In this document: positions 51,168 to 62,272 of the stretch, one piece after another
Position numbering within the stretch: the first letter of the stretch is position 1
Layout: each line of letters starts with the position of its first letter
NCBI GenBank assembly: GCA_013396655.1
Contig: WBMV01000457.1
Location: 1-64,000 of the forward strand
Direction: 5' to 3'
Origin: Campylorhamphus procurvoides
Taxonomy: Eukaryota > Chordata > Aves > Passeriformes > Dendrocolaptidae
Length of the DNA: 64,000 nt
Notes under the pieces: model-generated
What the model was told of the DNA's origin: nothing
The model's input: the letters and a program-made list of their open reading frames with translations, nothing else
Database searches by the model: none
Position numbers and translations under genes: made by a program

Positions 51168-52313
51168 TTAAAAAGAAAGTTGAAAGAGGCTGGAGGCAAG
51201 TATTGCTGAAACTCATATCTGCATAGACTCTGAAGGGGAAAAAAGGAGTTTTGTAAAGCTGCAACTGTCAGCCTGCTGCAGCTTTCAGTTTCAGCTTAGT
51301 TCTGATCCAATTTACCTTGCCAGTGGCATGCTGCAAATGCAGATACACACGTCTAACTGGAAAAACAGGCTTTCAGCTTTAAATAGCACTATAAAAATAT
51401 GAAACGTGCTTCTTTCCTGCAAAGGACACATCACCTGATTAAGAAATACAACTTACTGCACCATCTCTGCTTATTTTATTCCATTAGAAATTTGAGCCTG
51501 GTAGATATTTTCCTTTTCCAAGACCAGGGTAGATTCACCATAGAATGAATTTAAAGACATTCCAGCAGATATGGGACTAGCCTCATATTTCTCTCCAGAC
51601 CTCTACATGTACAGACAGAACTGATAATATGTTCACAGAACAGAGACCCTTCCAACCCTTCCTTTTAGAATCCAATGGCTATTATCACCCAATATGTATT
51701 TAAACTTTTCCTTCAAACTCAGATTTTCTGTATAGCCTTTAACACTTTACATGGTTTAAAGAAGGAGTAAAAATAAATATGGGGAGATCCGTAATATTCA
51801 GCTGGCAAAGCAGAGACTGGAAAACATTCTCACTTCCCAACAAATGAAACTTTTTTCAGATAATAAATATCTTGGACCAAATATTAAAAAAATTAGTATC
51901 ATTCATTCTTGTACATTAAATTTTCCACTTTTCAGAAGCAAAGATACTTCATATCTAACTTGATATTTGTTCAGACAGTAAGATAGTATTCTATCTTGTT
52001 GGAATTTACTTTATTATTCCCAGAGAATATCTGGTGAAAATATTTTCAAAATATACCCAGTGACGAGGAATTCATTTTTACTATATATTATTAAAATGCA
52101 ACTGTTTGACAATAGATTGCTAGTGAACTGATATTTAAAATTTAAGTTATGTTGTTTCCCAGATATGGATCTCAACATCAAAAGAACAGCTTTTTATCCC
52201 AAACTTGCCTTAAGTAAATATCTTACTGTGAATTACTCTTAGAGAATAGGTGTGTTTTACATAGGGCTTAGAGGACAAAGTAGTAGAGGGGAATTAAGAT
52301 TAGCATTGTATGC

Positions 52314-52327
52314 TTTTTTTTTTTTTT
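52314..52327. repeat. 14-base T homopolymer
   Basis: Fourteen consecutive T follow ATGC and precede AACATAG. Possible remnant of an antisense A-tail; no adjacent element recognised. Confidence 0.75.
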
Positions 52328-55300
52328 AACATAGTTAAAGAGCAAAAAGTGAAGGGATTACCCAACCTACAAGCTGAAACATTTTTCTCAAGAGAAAGAG
52401 GCATTTAATTCCATGGGAAATTAAGGATTCAAGAAAGATTGATTTCCTCCTTGTTATTGCAGCTAAAGCTGTGCTTTGAGTAAAGACTAGACAGTGAAGT
52501 GCATGGGTAAATATGTACTGTTTTTCTTAGAATGACATAAAACAAAGATTGAGGGATGTTTACTTGCTTTGATACAATCCAGACAGTGTTTTGATATTTT
52601 TAATAGAAATTATAAATCATGCTTTATAACTCTTGAAACAGATAATAGAATCATCTAAGTACATCAATCTAAGATCTTCTGTGTTTTCTGTGTTCTTTAT
52701 ATTTCTATTTCATTCAATATTTAATTCTGAATACTTGTCTGTTTGTATGTCAAGATCACTAACAAACAGCTTATTGATGGAATATCTTTCACAGATACAA
52801 GTAGTCCAAGGACCAGAGAGTAAATTACAATGCAGTTTTAAATTAGGACAGATCTTATTTACATTAGAACACAGTGATTAACCCCATACAACACAGATAT
52901 CAAAATCTTTGTCATGAAAATTTACTGCTTTTTTTTTTCCTGTGACTTCTTAAGTCAAAATGTTTCTGGACTGAAAAAACAAAGGGTTTCTTCTAGACAG
53001 TGAACAGCCATGTTAGAAAAAGGGCAAAACTGGTACCTTCCATGCTGTGAATTATGAATGATGGTGAATTTTGCAGGCTGCTTGCCCCAGGGGTCCCCAT
53101 GGAAGCCACGAGAGAAAGCAACCACCTCTAAGCATGGCTCTCCCCCACTCTCTTGCTCACACACCTAAGGTCCAAAGGCAAGAAAAGAGGGGAGCTTTGG
53201 CTCCACCTCCCAAGCGTAGTTTCGTACAGCTGATATATAGGATGATATCCATAAAGAAAAAGAGCTCTGCTACTGGTCTGCACAAGAGATAGTCATCTAA
53301 GCTGTGTTTGATCCAGGGGCTGTACAGCTGTAATACTGATTATAACTCGGGAGAGACTATGATATTGCAATTTACATTAAATGCTCTAATAGTAGCTATT
53401 CCAGACTCCATAAAGATGCCATTCATTTTATAGATCCTAATCTTTTAAAAAAGAGGCCAACACAGAGCATCATTTCTCCATCATTCAGTACTTCATTATA
53501 AAGCTTTTCTTTTAAAAATTGACTGTTGGCAACATTGTGAAGATATTTGCTCTGGCTCATTGTTGAGTCCAGGGACATTTTTTCATGTTTATGAATATGA
53601 ATTAATTTTCTCATTACTATGTCTCCTAGATACACTAAAATTTAAATATTAATTATTAAATAATTTTCAGCAAGGATTACAATGAGTTTGTTTTCATATA
53701 AAAATGAGGTTATATTGGGGAGTTGTTTAGTAAAATGTTGCTATTACTTGCTGCAAATCTGCTGTGGACAGAATGATAAGATGGGGACAAAGGTTTCAAA
53801 ACCAATTTCATTTGTTTTCAGTGGATTGTGTCATCTGATATATACTGGAAAATGTCTTTAGCAAGTGAGAAACCAAGGCAAATAAATCAGGTATAAATCT
53901 AAATAACTGGCTGTATTGTAAGAAAAATTACTTTATGTTCTCTGAGAAACTTGGTAGAATTTCTTCTTTAAGAAGTTAACACTCCTGCAGGGTGTGATAC
54001 CAGCTGTGCAAGCATTACCAGCAGGGCTCCAGCATTATTCAGGAGTGACTGGAGGGATGCTCATTTCTGTTCCAACCAAGCAAGCTTGGTTCCAACCTAA
54101 ATACATGACTCTGGATAACATTCATGATGTGTCCTCAATAGAGGGGAGGGAGAAATTAAAAAAAGAAAACAACAAAACAAAACAGAAAAATCACTACTCT
54201 ATTTAAATGAGTCTACTTTTTCCTTTCTTCTTACTAGGTTGGCTATAAATCTCTGCCTTGCCTAATCTTTCCATCAGTCAATCTCAGTCAGGGAAGTCAC
54301 GGCATTTAAGAGCTGCTTTTGGTTCCGAGTAATTACCTGAACAAAAGATCGTCTGGGATTGGACTAACTATTGGCTCATCTTTATTCAGCAGCACTTTCA
54401 GATCATGAAAGGAGAAACCTGGAAAGTACAAGGGAGGAGGTGCTAAAAATAGGAAAAATTAAAAGGGGAAAAAATATACTGTAAATGTACACCATAAGAA
54501 AAAAAGGTAGAGATGTTTATGTATTGTTAGACCAAAGCAAAGATTTATGTGAGACTACAGAAGCTGCAGAAAAAAAAATAATTAAAAAGGCTTCAGCACT
54601 AAATCTCTGCTAAAAATAACACATAAGGAGACAATGAACACTTCACCTGCAAATAAACTAAGACTCACTTGGACTATCTGAAACCCAGAGTTAGATGCTA
54701 TTTCAAATCATGATGGAAACTTAATCTTTGGTCTCTCATATAGCTCTCCTGATCAACAAGCCATTTCATAACTTCTTTTCTTCCCTCAACCACTTTGAAA
54801 AGTCTCTGACTCACCCTCATGTGAGGTGGAAAATATTCTAAGATAAACTCAGAAAATTTTGTGTGATAAGAAAATTGGTTCCTACTCAGCTGTAGTTGAA
54901 GTTGAGCCTTGAGACAAGCTGTGTTTACACACATGGAGTTTAGTGCTCCACTCAGAAAAACTCCAGTGGGCAGTGACCTTGTTTCAAACGTTTTGGTAAG
55001 GACTTCAAGGACAATGATTCTTAACAATATTCTCAGGTGGAAACTTTTCTATTTTATGATAAGACTATAGGCAACTTCATACAGCAATGAACTTCTTTAG
55101 GGAGACATTTTATGCAAAGATTCATAAAATTTACCATTAGATTACCTAACCTAAAAATTTACATAACCCAGAGAAGCTGTTCCAATTATGCTGAGCTTTA
55201 GCTTCATCCCTCACCTGCCTTTTTCTTTAGGTTGACTCACTTTTTATTACTTTCAGAACTCCATTGCAAGCTCCTAGATTTTTGAGTGGTCTCACGACTG

Positions 55301-56846
55301 GCAGTAACTGGAGGCCTTCTGCACAGCCTCAGTCTATAGCCTGGCTGAAGGTGGAGCCAGAGCTCACACTCTTTCACTAGCCAGGACATGGTCTTCCCAG
55401 AAGAAGTAGATTTGCAAAGGATGTCTCAGAAGCTACAACCACACAAATGCGAATTACCAGGTTTTTTTGACTTATCCATCTGAGGTTTAGCTAAAGTTAA
55501 CCTTGTACTAAAAAGCAAGAGCTCTTGCTACTTCCACATAGCTTCAGCCTGGCTTTCTGTTCTGGAGATTAAGACCTTCATATGATGCCAATCTCCACCT
55601 CTCCTGGTCTTGTAACTCTTTGATTATGTTGCCTAAACAGATTTTAACTCTACAGTTGTCCAAATGTCCAAAAAGTAGAGTTCCACAGCAGTGAGGCAGT
55701 GTGCAGAATTGGAGGTTATCAGCCCAGTGAGTAGCCTTAAACTTTCCTGCAGTTGGAAAAGTCTGTCAAAGCAGCGGTAGTATCACTTGGGAAGTCCCAG
55801 CAGTTATGACAGATGTTTTATGCATACATGTGTAGCATGGCATAACATGCAAAGAGGTCAAAATTCTGTAGATAGACAAAGCCAGGCTCTGAATGATAAT
55901 GAAAAAATATTGCTTTAAAGTTACAATAAATAATAACCATAAATAAAAAAAGGGCAACTGTGTTCAGTGCTGGAAACAAACTAGAGTATTCAGGATTTGG
56001 AGGATTCTAGAACAGGCTGAGATTGCAAAGGAGAACCTTCAAAACCAATCTTTTTCTTTATTTGTCCTGTAAAAATCAAGGGATGATGATTTCCTATGTG
56101 GCAGACACTGAAATAACTGGAAACGTAAGCATAACCCTCCACCCCCACCCAACTCCACAGAGTTATAGATCTTTACCAGTTGTGGCATATTGCAGGGTAA
56201 AAATATGTCACTCAGGAAATCTGTGCTAGATTCAACCCTACTGGCATTGAGGGTTGCAAATAATTTGAATAATTGCTGCAGACAGCAGATGATAGAAATA
56301 CTCCACTAGAAGAGCTTTGAATATAGCTTAATTCAGCAAGGGGAGTGAGAAAAGTAGAGAAAAAGTTCAAAGGAAATCTTGCATAATAATGCAATTAATA
56401 ATAATCATAATAATAAATAGAAAATGAAACTGAACTGGTGGAAAAAATTGCTATTTGGGGCTATTGAACTCTAATGGATGCCAACAGACGAAAGCAGTCT
56501 GGTTTGCATCACCACCATCTCTGCGAGTGCCACTACAGCTAGATGCCATCAGTCTGGTGCCACATTGTACTATTTCTGGCTTTAGCCAGAACACTGAATC
56601 GAATAGATCTCCTGAGTTTCCCAGCTCTTTTCTGCCTTTGCACATCATTATCAGAGCTTGGTGCCTCTCAAGGATGAGAAATGCTGAGTTCCTTGCAATG
56701 CGGTAACCTCCTAGTTCAGTGCCCTGCCCCAGGGCGTGGACCTATGAACCTCAGGGTTGAACTGAGTTGATCATCTTTACATTCCTCTATTTCCAATGGC
56801 AAAACTGCAAGAAGGTGAGCCCTGCAATGCCTGGGAACCCTAGACA

Positions 56847-56892
56847 GATCACAGCAGCAGCAATGGATCACAGCAGCAGCAATGGATCACAG
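56847..56892. repeat. 19-bp tandem repeat, 2.4 copies, CAG-containing
   Basis: GATCACAGCAGCAGCAATG occurs at 56847-56865 and again, identically, at 56866-56884. A partial third copy GATCACAG follows at 56885-56892. The two full copies are identical, so the duplication is recent. It sits in a GC-richer stretch inside the domain-less open frame 56767-56988, which has no other sign of being a gene. Confidence 0.9.
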
Positions 56893-58099
56893 AATCAGTG
56901 CTGCAAAACAATAAATCACCAAAGATTTAGCTCTCTGGTGGAACTTTGCTGTTGTAAAGTCAGGGTTCTGAAACTGAGCAAACTTTGATGAATGCCTTTC
57001 TTCAGCATTGCCATGAATGTTCATCATATTTGTCAGATTAATAAATTGTAGTGCGAGAACAGAAGAACACACATCTGAGAAGGACACCATAAATATATTT
57101 TGATACAGGGATAAAAACAAGCTGCAGGAATAAGAGTAACTTGGTTAAATTCTTTATAGACTACTAATGACTAATTTGAATTTCTTTCCCCTACTCTAAA
57201 AGGAAACATGAAAAAGAGAGATACATAGTTGAGTCAAACCATTAATCACCTCCAATGATCTTGATAAAAAGCACAAATCAGATCCAAATCTGGCAAAAAA
57301 AGTTGACAGTGGCTAGAATATGTGACTTTTTGCAAAAGTAAAAAGTTAACAAACACAAGACTTGTACCTTGAAATAAAGGGAAAGACATAAAATTATACA
57401 AAACCCATGCATCTTGCCTCAAATTCTGGGGTTCATCATCCCAAGTATAATATAATGTAAAACTTAAATAACTCCCTACAATTTGCATTGCAGCCTGTGT
57501 TAGATATTTTAAAGTTAAAATTGTGAATAATGGCTGTACATACATTTGAAGGAAAATAAAAACCAATAAATCATAAATGTTGGTAACTATATCAGAAAAC
57601 ATTTGAACCTTCTATTTATATCTGCAAAATTTAAGTCACACTCCTTGCTTTTCACCCAGATGTGCAAATTACATCATTTATAGTAGCATATCCACCTTAT
57701 TGTCATTTGTTTCTCTTTGGAAATAATAAGTTCATGGCCTTTGCGTTTGTATACACAAATGGTTGCACAAGGCATCATTTTAGAGACCGTACTACAAGAG
57801 CCATGTGTATCCATTGCCACAGTGCGCACACACAGATGTCGTTTGCCTTACTAAGGTTTCTAAGATCTACAGACAGAAACCAGCACAAAACAATACAGGC
57901 TAAAAAAAATCCAAGGGTTTTCTGTATTTCCTTAAGCACTGAAGAAGGTTTAAAGAAGATCAAGCACTTCAAATATTGCAACCTGCTTCACTGGAAACAT
58001 TTTTAATCAAATCAAACATGAGCAGAATAAAATTAAATGAAAAGTAAGAAAGTCTAGAATAAAGACTGCTAGATTTCAGTGAGTGGTCCCACAAACCCT

Positions 58100-58757
58100 G
58101 TGGGAAAGGATTTGGGTGTGATGGTTGATGAAAATCTCTATATGAGCCCAGTTTGCACTTGCAGTACAGAAAGCCAATGGAATCCCGGGCTGCATCAAAA
58201 ACAATGTGGCCAGCACACTCTTTCTCTCCCTCTACTCTGCTCTTGTGATATCCTGCCTGGAGTACTGCATAGAGTTCTAGTGTCCTCAACCTAAGAAGCA
58301 CATGGAACTGTTGGATCAAGTCCAGAGAAGGGCCATGAAATTGATAAGGGGACTGGAGCACCATCTCTACGAAGACAGGGTGAGAAAGTTGGGGCTGTTC
58401 AGCCTGGAGAAGGGAAGGTTGCTTGGAGACCTAATAGCAACATTCTTGTATCTGAAGGGGTGTCTACAGGGAAGCCAGGGGGAGACTGTTTCTTAGGAAC
58501 CATAATGATAGGACAAGGAATAATGGGTACAAACTGAAAGAGGCGAAATTTAGGCTAGATATTAGGAATAAATTCTTTATGGTGAGGGTGGTGAGATACT
58601 GGAACAGGTTGCCTGGGAGAGTTGTGGATGCCCCAACCCTGGTAATGTTCAAGGCCAGGTTGGATAAGGCTTTAAACAATCTGGTCTAGTGGGAAGTGTC
58701 CCTGCCCATGGATCTTTAAGATCCCTTCCAGCCCTTAAAAGTCTACAATTCTATGAT
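58100..58757 (+). mobile_element. CR1 LINE with decayed ORF2 reverse-transcriptase C-terminus
   Basis: A 5'-truncated plus-strand CR1 of about 658 bp. It encodes the C-terminal part of the ORF2 replicase in three successive frames: GKDLGVMVDENLYMSP from about 58105; [38 protein letters not shown] and [12 protein letters not shown] from 58302; and KFRLDIRNKFFMVRVVRYWN, RLPGRVVDAPTLVMFKARLD and KALNNLV ending in TAG at 58687-58689, the natural ORF2 stop. A 3' UTR of under 70 bp ends ACAATTCTATGATAAG. The switches between frames (between about 58150 and 58300, and near 58490-58500) are frameshifts, so the copy is dead. A deletion near AGCACACTCTTTCTCTCC removes part of the usual SREVILPLYSAL region. 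Confidence 0.95.
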
Positions 58758-59145
58758 AAGTGTCTACCTGTACTGCTGAGAAAAGGCAACACTGGTGCCT
58801 CCCAGACTAACAAGCCACAGGAAGCAAGTGCTTAAGGTCAATAAACTTTGTAATGCTGGCAGATCCCAGGCAATGCCAGGCACATAAACTCCTTTAGAAA
58901 TTAAAATTCTCCCTTTTGTTTAATGACAAGGATGAAAGGAAGATGAGATATTTGTATTTAAATAAGGATAAAGGAAATACAGGATTTAAAGGAAATACTG
59001 TATTGTCTTTCAAAGAGTCTAATTTACCAGGATGACTTAACTAACTCTATCAACCATGTGCGTGTCACCTGCAGACACACTTGCTTAAGACAGGGGGAAT
59101 GAACAACAGGGAATACAAAAAATGTATTTTATGATATACCATATA
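58758..59145. other. Spacer between two CR1 copies
   Basis: About 390 bp of ordinary AT-rich DNA between a plus-strand CR1 tail and a minus-strand CR1 tail. No gene or further repeat recognised. Confidence 0.6.
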
Positions 59146-59612
59146 GAATCATCATAGAATATGCTGAGTTCGAAGGAAGACATCAGAATCGGTGAGTCCA
59201 AATCCTGGCCCTGCGCAGGACACCCCAAGAATCACACCATAGGCCTGAGAGCATTGTCCAAATGGTTCTTGAACTTAGACAGGCTTGGTGCTCTGACCAC
59301 TTCCCAGGGAAGCCCGTTTCAGTGTTTAACCACACACTGGGAGAAAAATTTTCTCCTGACAGCCAACCTAAACCTCCTCTGACTCAGCTTCATGCCATTT
59401 CCTCAAATCCTGTCACTGGTCACAAGAGTAAAGAGACCAGCACTTGGCCCTCTGCTTCCCCTCAGGAGGAAGCTGTAACTGCAATGAGGTCTCCCGTCAG
59501 TCTCTCTTCTCCTGGCTGAACCAACTGAGTGCCCTCAGCTGCTCCTGTAAGGCTTCCCCTCCAGAGCCTTCACCATCATGGCTCTCTTTTGGATGGTCTC
59601 TTAATAGATTTC
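59146..59612 (-). mobile_element. CR1 LINE, 5'-truncated 3' end
   Basis: GAATCATCATAGAATATGCT begins the reverse complement of a CR1 3' end. It continues GAGTTCGAAGGAAGACATCA, TCCAAATCCTGGCCCTGCGC, AGGACACCCCAAGAATCACA, TGAGAGCATTGTCCAAATGG and TTCTTGAACTTAGACAGGCT, a different CR1 subtype from the one at 23675. The antisense of the ORF2 C-terminus runs to about 59612 (TCTTCTCCTGGCTGAACCAA, TGGCTCTCTTTTGGATG). The copy faces the plus-strand CR1 at 58100-58757 tail-to-tail. Open frames in the plus direction across it (59161-59382, 59262-59519) are antisense artefacts. Confidence 0.93.
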
Positions 59613-61354
59613 ACTGATCCATACAACTATCCTGCTATATCCACAGTCTGGATAATGAGTATGTGAGATTTTTCCTTATTGAGGCTTTGTAAATATCAAG
59701 GGCAAAAATCAATGTTGCAGAAAGCAACTCCAACAGTCTGATGCTGCACACAGATGACAAGTACTACTTTCTGAGAACGTGCTGGATAAAAACAGCAGCA
59801 GTTTCCTTGTTACAAGGAAGAACTATCTGCACATATTCTCCAGAGAATGGCTGCTTTCAGCTAACTTGCTAACTACTAGAAACAGAAGGAGGTTTAGTAC
59901 AATCCATTCAAATAATGAGGAAGTTAAGCTGTAGATATGAGACAGAGTCTGAGCTGAGCTGAATAAGCTATGAGCAGTGCACAGCAAAGAAATGCCCCGT
60001 TTTCCTAAGGAGAACAGCACTATTGGGAGTGCAAGAAGGCAGAGAGGTCTGTCTGGAGGCAGAGCTGTCTGGTGTGCTCTGCTCATACAGCACCAGAGGT
60101 ACCTCACACCCACCATCATCATCAACAATTGGCAAAAAATAAACCCCAAATGCTCTACCAAAAGAAGACTGAGATGCTATAAATTGCACTGGAGCAACTT
60201 GTGCAATGCTGGTGCAAAAAGGCAAATGCAAATCTTGGATATACAGGTGTGAGTGTGGCTCATCAGATGTGGAGGTGGCAATTTAGAATATCAAGTTCAG
60301 CAGAAATCAACAAAATTGATAAACACAGTATATGGGGAGAGAATATAGAGCAATAGGACTGGCTTAGTTTCAAACAGAGAAGACACTTAATGAGATTATG
60401 GAAAATACTGTCATAAGCACATCAGTGATTAATTGTTTTCTGTGTACCCTCTATATACAAGAGGTGAAAAAAGAAGACTTTTGTAATGTGTAGGAAAAAT
60501 CTGTCTGTTTACAAGGAGCGTTAATTCCTGAAGCAGCTGAGGATGTTAAGAAATCCTTGCATTCAGAGTTCTTTAAGAATAAATGCAGCACTATTTGTAC
60601 TCTTGCCATTTGAACTTGTTCTTATAGTGTCAGTTCAAGAGATTCAATGATGTTGCAGATTTCTCTGTATTCTTTTTTATCAGTATCTCTTTAGTCATGG
60701 GCAGATTAAAAAGCCATGACAATATTGCAACTCTAATATGATACATATGAATGTATGTATATGAATATAGAATGAAAACACACATGCATTGTTTCTTTTT
60801 CACATTTCCTGACGCCAAAGCTATTTCTACAACTTCTAGTTTGACTCATAACTTTTAACGCTGATAGAATAACCACAGTGGAATCAAGAAAAATAATAAA
60901 GATCAACAAGAAACACTCAACCATCTTCTTTTTAAGACATGCATACTGTTAATTATATGAAATATTTTGATATATTTCAAATCTGACTAACACAATAATG
61001 TCATTTTATAAATTCTCAAAAACATCCAGAGAATTAGACACATACAATGTAATATAATCATATAGATTGAAACAGAGATTTTATACAAAGTAAATTATTT
61101 ATCACAAGATGAAACACTAGCATTCAGTAAAGGTATCAAAAATAGGAACCACAACACATTAGCATTCATTCTGAATTGTGTACAGCAGCTCACTGAAATC
61201 TTTCACATTGGAGGCCTTAAGTTTCACATGACTATAGAAAACAGATGTGTCACATATTTAAATAATGAAATCCAGTGTTCTGTGCTATTTTGAAATCTCA
61301 GACCGTGGGCTTCAGGGCATTGAAAAGGTACTAGGAATTATGTGGATATGAACA
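59613..61354. other. Single-copy DNA between CR1 copies, no gene recognised
   Basis: About 1.7 kb. The 112-codon minus-strand open frame (59823-60161) has no domain. Nothing else recognisable. Confidence 0.6.
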
Positions 61355-62272
61355 GAATCACAGGAGGGTTGGTGTTGCAAGGGATTTATGCAGATAATCT
61401 AGCCCACACACCACCCGCCCCCCCCACTAAAGTAGGTTCACCTGAAGCAGGTTACACAGGATCACACGTCCAGGTTGGTTGTGAAAAACTCCAGGGAAAG
61501 AATATTCTATTACCTCTCTGCACAGCCTGTTCCAGTGCTCTATCATCCTCAAAGGAAAGAAGTTATTCCTCATGTTCAGATGAAATTTCTTATGTTTCTG
61601 TCTGTGCCTGTTGCCTCTTGTCCTGTCACTGGCATCACTGAAATGGGTCTGGCCATATCCTCTTGATACCTGCCCTTAAGATATATGTATGCATCAGTAA
61701 AGATCCCCTCTCGGTCATCTCAAGATTTAACAGTACTCCAAGTGAGGCCTCACCACTGCTGAGTAGAAGGACAAAAACACCTCCCTCCACCTGCCAGCAA
61801 TGCTCCTCATAATGCATCCCAGGATCTCATTGGTCTTCTTGGCCAGTTTGTTGTCCTTCAGGACCCCCAGGTGCTTTATAAGCTCAGCAGATCTGCTTTC
61901 CAGGTCAGTCCCCAGCCTGTACTGGTGCCTGGGATTATTCCTCCCCAAGTGCAGGACCCTGCATTTGCCTTTGTCAAACTTCATTATGTTCCTCTCCAGG
62001 TCCTTCTGAATGGCAGCACAGCATGCTGGGGTATCAGCCACTCACCCAGTTTTGTAACATCAGCAAACCAGCTGAGGGTACACTCTGTCCCTTCATCCAA
62101 GTTGAACAAGACTGAATCCAGTACTGACCCATGGGGAACATCACGACCTATGGTCTCCAACCGGACTCTGTGCCACTGATACCACTCTCTGAGCTCTGCC
62201 ATTCAGCCAATTCTCAACCCACATCACCTCCACTCATCCAGCCCACACTTTGTGAGCTTACCTACACGGGTG
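61355..62272 (-). mobile_element. CR1 LINE with partial ORF2 and an internal deletion
   Basis: A minus-strand CR1 of about 918 bp, the longest in the window. From its 5' side it encodes GRDVPHGSVLDSVLFN (the family reads VPQGSVLGPVLFN), DEGTECTLSWFADVTKLG (the reverse-transcriptase FADDTKL active-site block with the second Asp changed to Val), then after a frameshift near 62042 ADTPACCAAIQKDLE, CRVLHLGRNNPRHQYRL, LGVLKDNKLAKKTNEILGCI and FYSAVVRPHLEYC. Directly after LEYC (about 61728) the sequence jumps to GATGACCGAGAGGGGATCTT. The usual QFWGPQ...VQRRATKMIRGLEHL...GLFSLEKRRL segment, on the order of 150-200 bp, is missing. The 3' end is CAACACCAACCCTCCTGTGATTCTG at 61355. The frameshift, lost catalytic Asp and deletion show it is inactive. 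Confidence 0.95.

Larger units (their letters stand above)
41332..58099. other. AT-rich single-copy DNA, no gene recognised
   Basis: About 16.8 kb without a supported gene. It holds a GC-richer patch (41629-41860), a short CR1-like stub (43935-43965), two inverted repeats (44558-44584 and 51121-51167), homopolymer A and T runs, and two tandem repeats (47976-48016 and 56847-56892). Minus-strand open frames of 109 and 118 codons (54698-55027 and 57246-57602) have no recognisable domain. Confidence 0.6.

Noticed and set aside
54698..55027. 109-codon minus-strand open frame
   Set aside because: No recognisable domain, and no splice or promoter context. Length is compatible with chance.
57246..57602. 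118-codon minus-strand open frame with hydrophobic stretches
   Set aside because: AT-rich DNA gives Phe/Leu/Ile/Tyr-rich frames by chance. There is no recognisable family, signal or exon context.
59161..59519. Plus-strand open frames in the third CR1 cluster member
   Set aside because: They are antisense to a CR1 3' end and reproduce frames common to many CR1 copies.
61342..62179. Plus-strand open frames of up to 102 codons
   Set aside because: They are antisense shadows of the minus-strand CR1 ORF2.
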